Source: a virus
Length of the DNA: 37,646 bases
IMG/VR virus record: IMGVR_UViG_3300025872_000141
Coordinates: 1 to 37,646 of that record
Reading direction: 5' to 3' (one strand)
A program made the translations under genes and the position numbers. The number at the start of each line of letters is the position of its first letter. Within the stretch, counting starts at the first letter, position 1. Of this stretch, positions 5,043-10,616 are shown in pieces. Under the pieces are notes generated by a model that saw only the letters and a program-made list of their open reading frames with translations, made no database searches and was not told the origin of the DNA.

Positions 5043-7747
5043 ATTACGAAGCATTTGTGGAAGGCAAGGCAAGACGAGAAGTAGCAACGGGTCACGAGCC
5101 AAGCGCGCTTCCCGATGCCATGTTTGATTTCCAATCCGTAATCGCATCATGGGCTATTCGCCGTGGTCGAGCTGCGATTTTCGCAGATACCGGACTCGGC
5201 AAAACACTGATGCAGCTCGCATGGGCGCAGGACGTGGCAAGCCATACCGATGGCATCGTGTTGATTCTCGCGCCATTGGCAGTATCAGAGCAGACCATCG
5301 AACAGGGGCAGACTTTCGGGATTGATGTCAGGCGCGTTCCGCATGGGCAGACGCCAAGCGATCCGGGCGTGTGGATCACGAACTACGAACGGATGGACGC
5401 CATAGACTTTGAAAGTTTGCACGGGCTTGTCCTGGATGAGTCAAGCATCCTCAAGAGCCATGACGGGAAGACCCGGACAAAGATCATTGATGTTGCGCAG
5501 GGCATCCCATACAGGCTTTCCTGTACCGCCACGCCATCGCCGAATGACTTTGAAGAACTGGGCAATCAGTGTGAATTCCTTGGCGTTATGTCTCGCACCG
5601 AAATGCTCGCGACGTACTTCGTCAATGATACCGGCGACACTGGAACATGGCGGCTGAAAAAATATGGCCGGGTGAAGTTCTGGGAATGGATGGGCACATG
5701 GGCTGTAGTGCTTCGCAATCCGTCAGACATCGGATTTAACGGCGATCAGTACATTCTCCCGCCTTTGGAATACTTCGAGCACGTTGTGGAATCTCGTGTT
5801 CTCGGGGATCTGTTCGCAAAACAGGCCGGCACACTTCAAGAGCGCAGACAAGTCCAGCGGGATTCAATCGAGGATCGGTGCAGGAAAGTCGCGGAGATTG
5901 TCGCGAAAGAACCTGATGAGCCGTGGTTGATCTGGTGCCATCTGAACGATGAGGCCGAAATGCTCGCATCACTGATACCTGGCGCTGTGAATGTTCAGGG
6001 ATCGGATACACCAGAGTTTAAGGTTGCGGCTACGCGGTGGTTTGTCGGGGCTGATTCATTGCGAAGCACGGAGTTTAGCGATAAACTTACTCCATCTCAA
6101 ATGGAGCTGCTGGGATGGACGCAAAGAAAGAAAAACGACGCGCCTACATGCGCGAATACTACAAAAACAACAAAGGGAAATTCAGGCCAAGAACGCCAGA
6201 GAAAAGAGCCGAGTACAACGCTAACAGGCGTAAAAAGTACGCAACTGATGAGGGCACACGCCAAAAATACATATCCGCCGCAAAACAGTGGTCCGCAGCA
6301 AATCCAGAAAAACGCAAAACCCAGCGAGTCAAAAGGTACGGGCTTGACGCCGACGGATACAACACAATTTTTGAGCAGCAAGGCGGGAGGTGTGCAATCT
6401 GCGGATCAACTGATTGTGGAGATAGCAGAGGAGGAAGATTCCACGTTGACCACTGCCATTCAACAGGGGTTACACGAGGAATCTTGTGTGCAAATTGCAA
6501 TCTCGGGCTCGGGAAATTCAAGGATTCAATCTCATCACTTGAACGAGCCATTGAATACCTCAAGGCGCGCGCCGGTTCTGATTAGCAAAGCGCGCATGTT
6601 CGGGTATGGGTTGAATTTCCAGCACTGCGCACGCATGGCATTTGTCGGGCTGGATGACAGTTTCGAGAAGTTCTATCAGGCCGTCAGGCGGTGTTACCGC
6701 TTCGGGCAGAAGCGAAGCGTGCAGGTTCATGTTGTCATTGCCGAGTCCGAGGGGATGATTCTGCGCAACCTGAAGCGCAAAGAGACCCAGCACCATGAAA
6801 TGAGCGCATCAATGATCGATCACATGAGGGGAATCATGGACAAAGAACTGAGGGGCACAACCATCGTGACGAACGAGTACGAGGAGGACGTTTACGAAAC
6901 GCCGAACTACACGGTCTATCTCGGGGACTGCGTAAAGCAATCCAGACACATCCCGGATGAGTCGGTTGATTACAGCGTGTTTTCCCCGCCGTTCGCTGAT
7001 TTGTTTGTCTACTCAAATTCAGATTACGACATGGGCAATTGTTCAGATGATGCGGAATTCGCGGCGCAGATGAAGTTCCTGATTGCCGAATTGTTCCGAG
7101 TCATGAAGCCCGGCAGGAATGTTTCATTCCATTGCATGAATCTTCCGACCACAAAAATGCGGCAGGGATTCATTGGTCTGCGAGACTTTCGAGGGGATCT
7201 GATCCGCGCATTTCAGGACGCGGGGTTTATCTATCACTCAGAAGTCTGCATCTGGAAAGACCCGGTGACTGCGATGCAGCGGACAAAGGCGCTCGGACTG
7301 CTCCACAAGACCATCCGCGAGAATGCCACCATGACGCGCATGGGTCTGCCTGATTACGTGGTGACGATGCGCAAGCCTGGCGAAGTTCAGGATCGCGTTA
7401 AACACGGCGACGACCTCCCCGTTGCGCTGTGGCAGCAGTACGCATCGCCGGTATGGATGGACATCAACCAGTCGCGGACCTTGAACAAACTGCCGGCAAG
7501 GTCGGAAAACGATGAGAAGCATATGTGTCCGCTTCAGCTTGACGTGATCGAGCGGTGCATTCATCTGTGGACCAGCCCGAATGATCTGGTGTTCAGTCCG
7601 TTTACTGGCATCGGATCGGAAGGTTACTGCGCGGTGAAGATGGGGCGGCGTTTTGTTGGGATCGAGTTGAAGCGCCAGTATTGGGAGCTTGCAATCGAGA
7701 ACATCAACGACGCGGCGAACACTGAGCAAATGGACCTCTTCGCATGA
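5039..7747 (+). CDS. SNF2-type helicase fused to a DNA methyltransferase, with an out-of-frame endonuclease insertion
   Basis: 902 residues from MNYEAFVEGK (ATG at 5039, ATGA overlap). The helicase N-lobe has Walker A DTGLGKT (50-56), DESS (133-136) and SCTATP (161-166). The C-lobe has WLIWCHLNDEAE (~296-307), the GSD-PEFK segment (~321-327), then after a gap LISKARMFGYGLN and QAVRRCYRFGQ (~548-558). The methyltransferase follows with FSPPFADLF (~648-656, motif IV, N4/N6-amino type) and VFSPFTGIGSEG near the C-terminus (motif I, beta-class order). Residues ~340-508 are low-complexity and unlike any helicase. In another frame that DNA encodes the endonuclease VII-like gene at 6115-6585. The likely role is methylation and protection of phage DNA, somewhat like P1 DarB, though that parallel is inference. 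Confidence 0.9.
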   Translation: MNYEAFVEGKARREVATGHEPSALPDAMFDFQSVIASWAIRRGRAAIFADTGLGKTLMQLAWAQDVASHTDGIVLILAPLAVSEQTIEQGQTFGIDVRRVPHGQTPSDPGVWITNYERMDAIDFESLHGLVLDESSILKSHDGKTRTKIIDVAQGIPYRLSCTATPSPNDFEELGNQCEFLGVMSRTEMLATYFVNDTGDTGTWRLKKYGRVKFWEWMGTWAVVLRNPSDIGFNGDQYILPPLEYFEHVVESRVLGDLFAKQAGTLQERRQVQRDSIEDRCRKVAEIVAKEPDEPWLIWCHLNDEAEMLASLIPGAVNVQGSDTPEFKVAATRWFVGADSLRSTEFSDKLTPSQMELLGWTQRKKNDAPTCANTTKTTKGNSGQERQRKEPSTTLTGVKSTQLMRAHAKNTYPPQNSGPQQIQKNAKPSESKGTGLTPTDTTQFLSSKAGGVQSADQLIVEIAEEEDSTLTTAIQQGLHEESCVQIAISGSGNSRIQSHHLNEPLNTSRRAPVLISKARMFGYGLNFQHCARMAFVGLDDSFEKFYQAVRRCYRFGQKRSVQVHVVIAESEGMILRNLKRKETQHHEMSASMIDHMRGIMDKELRGTTIVTNEYEEDVYETPNYTVYLGDCVKQSRHIPDESVDYSVFSPPFADLFVYSNSDYDMGNCSDDAEFAAQMKFLIAELFRVMKPGRNVSFHCMNLPTTKMRQGFIGLRDFRGDLIRAFQDAGFIYHSEVCIWKDPVTAMQRTKALGLLHKTIRENATMTRMGLPDYVVTMRKPGEVQDRVKHGDDLPVALWQQYASPVWMDINQSRTLNKLPARSENDEKHMCPLQLDVIERCIHLWTSPNDLVFSPFTGIGSEGYCAVKMGRRFVGIELKRQYWELAIENINDAANTEQMDLFA
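6115..6585 (+). CDS. Endonuclease VII-like HNH gene nested out of frame in the helicase
   Basis: 156 residues. A basic N-terminus (MDAKKEKRRAYMREYYKNN) leads to the recombination endonuclease VII signature: YGLDADGYNTIFEQQ (75-89), CAIC (93-96), HVDHCH (110-115) and CANCNLGLGKF (125-135). A TGGAG lies upstream of the ATG. The whole gene lies within the helicase/methyltransferase frame at 5039-7747, in the +2 frame, and ends where recognisable helicase sequence resumes. It is probably a mobile homing-type nuclease rather than a packaging resolvase, because it is one of several scattered nucleases each sitting in a DNA-metabolism gene. Confidence 0.88.
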   Translation: MDAKKEKRRAYMREYYKNNKGKFRPRTPEKRAEYNANRRKKYATDEGTRQKYISAAKQWSAANPEKRKTQRVKRYGLDADGYNTIFEQQGGRCAICGSTDCGDSRGGRFHVDHCHSTGVTRGILCANCNLGLGKFKDSISSLERAIEYLKARAGSD

Positions 7748-8103
7748 TCGACCTCCCGCAAAGAGACGGCACTACATACACCATCGACCAGATGATGATT
7801 GATACCTGGCAGCGGTCATCCGCGTTCAGCAACATCAGCGTCAAGGTCGAAGTTGAAAAAATGGCGCAGTGGCTTGAGGCCAATCCGAAGCGGCGCAAAG
7901 TCAACACGCACGCCTTTGTCATCAACTGGCTTACGAAAGCGTCTGAAAACGCACCCAGAACTGCGCACACGTCATTCAGGGATCGCGTACAGGCTGAACA
8001 CAGGGAGGAGATGCGTAAGCCCGTAGCGCGTCCTGAAGTGGCGCGACTGGCACTTGACGAGGCTTTCAGAATTCTCGGGATCAAAAAAAATGCGCCGGGT
8101 TGA
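7744..8103 (+). CDS. Hypothetical protein resembling the C-terminal part of phage replication proteins
   Basis: 119 residues, ATGA overlap with the methyltransferase gene. Residues ~20-65 contain the pattern 'W...S.F..I.V..E...M.QWL.ANP.RRK....FVINWL.KA', which I recognise from the C-termini of phage DnaT/replication-initiator-like proteins; the remainder is basic and helical. Standing alone it may be a detached partner domain that recruits a helicase or primase. Its 3' end forms part of the terminator stem that follows. Assignment to replication is inference. Confidence 0.65.
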   Translation: MIDLPQRDGTTYTIDQMMIDTWQRSSAFSNISVKVEVEKMAQWLEANPKRRKVNTHAFVINWLTKASENAPRTAHTSFRDRVQAEHREEMRKPVARPEVARLALDEAFRILGIKKNAPG

Positions 8104-8128
8104 TTTTTCAATCGCTCCGGCGCATCCT
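8083..8128. terminator. Bidirectional intrinsic terminator
   Basis: A 9-bp perfect stem, ATGCGCCGG (8090-8098) with CCGGCGCAT (8117-8125), is flanked on the left by A8 (8083-8090) and on the right by CCTTTGT. On the plus strand the T tract is poor. On the minus strand the stem is followed by TTTTTTTT, so it would stop leftward transcription more strongly than rightward. Confidence 0.7.
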
Positions 8129-8463
8129 TTGTCGTGCTGCGGGTTGACAGACCCTAGGCGCCCACTAGGAAAGGTTAGTAAGCACTTACACACGGTGCCG
8201 AAATCATCCCAGAAAGCTCCTTACTCTGCAACCCGGCAAAAAGCCCCCGAGATCGGGACCGCCGAGGCTCAATCTGCCCTCTCAGCACAAGCGATAATCC
8301 GGGCAATGTCCTTCCCCCTTCTGACAGCCCGGTGCCAAATGGCGATGCCTTGGGTCCGTGCGACTCAGGGGCTACAGCTTGCTGTGGCAGGGCACCTATC
8401 TTGTAAGGCCAATGGATACTCCAAAGGCATAGAGAAGGGGGTTGGTATGTCTGGAGGGAAATC
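8104..8463. other. 360-nt non-coding region with a tRNA-like fold
   Basis: No credible gene on either strand. It holds TTGACA (8144-8149) with only a weak -10 (TAGGAA at 8166), and an inverted repeat GTAAG-CA-CTTAC. GGTGCC (8331-8336) pairs with GGCACC (8391-8396) and encloses three hairpins. On the minus strand CCCGATCTCGGG is followed by GGCTTTTT (around 8234-8255), a second leftward terminator candidate. It could be a small-RNA locus, a long leader for the operon at 8464, or an origin, since a DnaA-like gene follows. I saw no iterons or DnaA boxes. Confidence 0.5.
8331..8396 (+). ncRNA. Possible structured RNA, degenerate tRNA-like cloverleaf
   Basis: A closing stem GGTGCC/GGCACC (6 bp) surrounds GGC-GAT-GCC (8341-8349), a 17-nt arm with 5-bp stem TGGGT/ACTCA and 7-nt loop CCGTGCG (8351-8367), and an arm CTACA/TGTGG (8372-8387) with loop GCTTGC. 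This is the order and near-size of a tRNA. But the D loop is only 3 nt, position 33 of the anticodon loop is C not U, and there is no TTCRA T loop, so it is not a normal tRNA. Confidence 0.35.
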
Positions 8464-8667
8464 ATGACAAAAAAACTCGACGCCAGCGAAAACGAGATCG
8501 AGATGGCAATCCTCGCGATCTATCCATCCGATCAGGTGGGGATAAAACTGGTACAGCCTTGGTACGACGCAGAGACATCAACGCGGATCGCGACGTTAAA
8601 TGCGTGGATTGACCTGCTGAACAAAATCAAGGCGGCGACCGAATACGAAGCGGAGATGATGAAATGA
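8464..8667 (+). CDS. Small hypothetical protein (67 aa)
   Basis: 67 residues after a strong GGAGGG ribosome binding site. It is helical and acidic (MTKKLDASENEIEMAILAIYPS ... LNAWIDLLNKIKAATEYEAEMMK), with no membrane segment and no motif I recognise. It is the first gene after the 360-nt non-coding stretch and is coupled to the DnaA-like gene by an ATGA overlap. It may therefore be a replication accessory, but that rests on position only. Confidence 0.65.
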   Translation: MTKKLDASENEIEMAILAIYPSDQVGIKLVQPWYDAETSTRIATLNAWIDLLNKIKAATEYEAEMMK

Positions 8668-8993
8668 GGCTTTTGCAATTTATCTCGAAGGATGCGAAAA
8701 CCGCCCTATCGGCAGTGGCGGACACACAGAAAACCCTTAAGGGGATGCGCCTACTGCGGAGCATCGTTGAAGACGTGGGCGATAAATATGGCCTGACAGT
8801 GCAGCAAGTCTGTGGGCGTAAGCGCGGGAAAAGCTACGTTGATTGCCGGGCAGAGATTGCCATCAAATTGCGCAAGAGCGGCTACACATACCCGGAGATC
8901 GCCGAAGCCCTCGACCGCGATACCTCATCCATACAGCATCTAGTCAAGAGGCGCAAACGTGCAGAGACATCTACCGACACAAGCGGCGCGTGA
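8664..8993 (+). CDS. DnaA domain IV-like HTH protein
   Basis: 109 residues. Residues ~38-98 follow the DnaA C-terminal domain: helix (VEDVGDKYGLTVQQVCGRKRGKSY), then DCRAEIAIKLRKSGYTYPEIAEALDRDTSSIQHLVKRRK, which mirrors the DnaA signature 'R.IAMYL.r.....YPEIG..FGRDHTTV.HA'. There is no AAA+ domain, so it could bind DnaA-box-like DNA without melting it. It may mark a phage origin, regulate host DnaA, or act as a transcription factor. The end overlaps the next gene by 35 nt. Confidence 0.85.
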   Translation: MRLLQFISKDAKTALSAVADTQKTLKGMRLLRSIVEDVGDKYGLTVQQVCGRKRGKSYVDCRAEIAIKLRKSGYTYPEIAEALDRDTSSIQHLVKRRKRAETSTDTSGA

Positions 8994-9315
8994 AGAGATT
9001 GCGCGGGATATGGCCGAATACCTCAAGCGCGGGGGCAAGATTAAATCCTGCACGAGTGATGACAACGCATTTCAGGAGCAATACACCCTGTCCGGCACAT
9101 GGCTCCGGCACAAAACCCCTCGCGGGCCTGAGCCGATGGCGATTCACCGATCCAGCAAATACCCGTGGCATATCGAGGTTGGCAAATCATTCTGGGTGCC
9201 CGGCAGAGAGCCAAAATTCATGACGGACAAGGCCCGAGAGCAGCACAGGCGGCATGCGCGGGTCTACGAGTGCAGAAGCGAGAACGGCGGAACACGGGTG
9301 ACGAGGGTCAAATGA
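8959..9315 (+). CDS. Hypothetical protein (118 aa)
   Basis: 118 residues from a GTG at 8959 preceded by AGAGG; an ATG at 9010 is an alternative. The N-terminus has 'AAREEIARDMAEYLKRGGKI', a pattern I know from small phage proteins next to replication genes. It is followed by a basic, aromatic region (GPEPMAIHRSSKYPWHIEVGKSF), reminiscent of an RNase- or DNA-contacting beta fold, but no catalytic motif is apparent. The end overlaps the next gene as ATGA. Confidence 0.6.
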   Translation: MQRHLPTQAAREEIARDMAEYLKRGGKIKSCTSDDNAFQEQYTLSGTWLRHKTPRGPEPMAIHRSSKYPWHIEVGKSFWVPGREPKFMTDKAREQHRRHARVYECRSENGGTRVTRVK

Positions 9316-9554
9316 CTGAAAACCGGCACGTAATCGACATTTTGGTGCGACATGGGCTGTCTGCTGGCACAGCAGCATTCATTGCTGAAATTCCGAAAGG
9401 CGGTGAGTTTAGTTCGAGCGGCATGCATGCTTCGGAATTTGCAATGTTGCGCGAAATACCAGACCGCGAGTATTCAATCCGCGAGGGCGCTGTGAGTTCA
9501 GGCGCGTCATCAGGAATGCACTCCTACGGCGTAATCGTGAGGCGCGTTAGATGA
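9312..9554 (+). CDS. Hypothetical protein (80 aa)
   Basis: 80 residues from the ATG at 9312 (MTENRHVIDILVRHGLSAG), ATGA overlap with the gene before. A longer upstream extension lies in the preceding gene and is a shadow. The N-terminal helix is followed by a Gly/Ser/Met-rich segment with two GMH sequences (SSGMHASEF and SSGMHSYGV) in similar contexts, suggesting an internal duplication. No known domain. The next gene overlaps its stop as ATGA. Confidence 0.6.
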   Translation: MTENRHVIDILVRHGLSAGTAAFIAEIPKGGEFSSSGMHASEFAMLREIPDREYSIREGAVSSGASSGMHSYGVIVRRVR

Positions 9555-9901
9555 ACCTCGACGCAGTGCCCAACGTGAAACACCCCGTAAAGTCTCGCGG
9601 ACAAGAGGCACTACGACTGCAACTGATGGCGCTGAAAATTCCACACGAGATGGAATACCGATTCGATAAGGTGAGGCGCTGGCGATTTGATTTCGCGATA
9701 CCGGAAAAGCGGATCGCGATTGAAGTAGAGGGCGGCACCTGGACAAACGGGCGACATAACAGGGGATCGGGAATGGCAAAAGACTTGGAGAAATACGACG
9801 CCGCAATGCGGCAGGGCTGGAGCGTATACCGGTGCAGCACCGAGATGGCGACCAGCGGGCATGCAATCGAAACGATTCAGATCATGCTGGGACTGAAATG
9901 A
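9551..9901 (+). CDS. PD-(D/E)XK-type nuclease-like protein (DUF559/Vsr-like)
   Basis: 116 residues. The core is WRFDFAIPEKRIAIEVEGGTW (~45-65), where the Asp of FDFA and the Glu pair of EVEGG sit as in the D...ExK/ExE active site of small PD-(D/E)XK proteins (DUF559 and Vsr relatives). It is followed by KDLEKYDAAMRQGWSVYRCST, the usual 'K...K..aL...GW.V.R' motif. It could act as a resolvase, mismatch-nicking enzyme or defence nuclease. Similar genes in phage replication regions are usually unassigned. ATGA overlaps on both sides. Confidence 0.8.
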   Translation: MNLDAVPNVKHPVKSRGQEALRLQLMALKIPHEMEYRFDKVRRWRFDFAIPEKRIAIEVEGGTWTNGRHNRGSGMAKDLEKYDAAMRQGWSVYRCSTEMATSGHAIETIQIMLGLK

Positions 9902-10413
9902 TCGCACAGGCCATCGCAGCACAATTCCGCTGGCAGTCGCTCCCAATGCTGCAGACGCCGGTTTATCGCGATCCTTACAGCCCACGAGGCGGACGGCCAC
10001 GCGCACACACACTGACCGACGCCGAGTGCATCCAGCTCATGATGTACTACGCCTATAGTCAGATTCTCGGAAACGGCATCAACTGGCGGATGATCTCAGA
10101 TCACCTGAGCGTCGAGAAAAACAACCTCAGGCTCATCTGCATGCGGGCAGTCCATGCCATGCAGACCCGTGGAGAGGGCCAGCAACGGGCAAAGCGGCTC
10201 GGTGTGCTGACGATGGCGCAGCGGGATGACATCGCGAAAATCTGGATATTGCGCCATGCCATGAGCGGGCGGATGGGGGTCAATTGGCCGGAGATTCAAC
10301 AAACGATTCTATCGACCACGGGCGCAAGCGCATCGGCTCCGTTTCGGATTGCGCAGTTCATTCGGGAGCATGCGAAGGCTCGTGGGTACTCGGTGGAGGC
10401 GGTCAAGCGATGA
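9898..10413 (+). CDS. Hypothetical helical protein (171 aa)
   Basis: 171 residues from the ATG at 9898 (MIAQAIAAQFRWQSLP), ATGA overlap with the nuclease-like gene. The body is helical with 'LTDAECIQLMMYYAYSQ', 'INWRMISDHLS' and, near the end, 'GVNWPEIQQTIL'. The last two could be two HTH-like units, since both read N-W-x-x-I followed by a short helix. It might be a DNA-binding protein with a duplicated module, but no family is recognised. It ends in ATGA overlap with the 68-residue gene. Confidence 0.6.
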   Translation: MIAQAIAAQFRWQSLPMLQTPVYRDPYSPRGGRPRAHTLTDAECIQLMMYYAYSQILGNGINWRMISDHLSVEKNNLRLICMRAVHAMQTRGEGQQRAKRLGVLTMAQRDDIAKIWILRHAMSGRMGVNWPEIQQTILSTTGASASAPFRIAQFIREHAKARGYSVEAVKR

Positions 10414-10616
10414 ACAAGGCCATTTATGCCCTCTGTGCCATCGCATACGCCGCGATCCACGCGTGGGCATGGCATGGTGGCGGTGGTAGTGCAGAAGCCC
10501 GCCAAGCGCCTCCTATTGCGCCTCAGATGGACATAAGGCAAAAGGTCAAAAAGGTCAGCACCACGCGCGCGGTCGTCAATGAGCCGATCAAAACTGATTG
10601 GGAGCAATGGGGATGA
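10410..10616 (+). CDS. Small signal-anchored protein (68 aa)
   Basis: 68 residues from the ATG at 10410. The first 20 (MNKAIYALCAIAYAAIHAWA) form a hydrophobic segment after one Lys, fitting a signal anchor or signal peptide. A Gly-rich turn and a basic, Pro-containing tail follow. Upstream in-frame sequence belongs to the preceding gene. The stop at 10614-10616 overlaps the ATG of the long methyltransferase-associated frame (10613) as ATGA and lies one base before the methyltransferase start at 10618. Confidence 0.55.
   Translation: MNKAIYALCAIAYAAIHAWAWHGGGGSAEARQAPPIAPQMDIRQKVKKVSTTRAVVNEPIKTDWEQWG

Noticed and set aside
8331-8396. Canonical tRNA-His gene
   Set aside because: Arm order is tRNA-like, but the D loop has 3 nt, position 33 is C, the T loop has 6 nt without TTCRA, and the acceptor stem has 6 bp without a matching discriminator region. 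Reported only as a tRNA-like fold.
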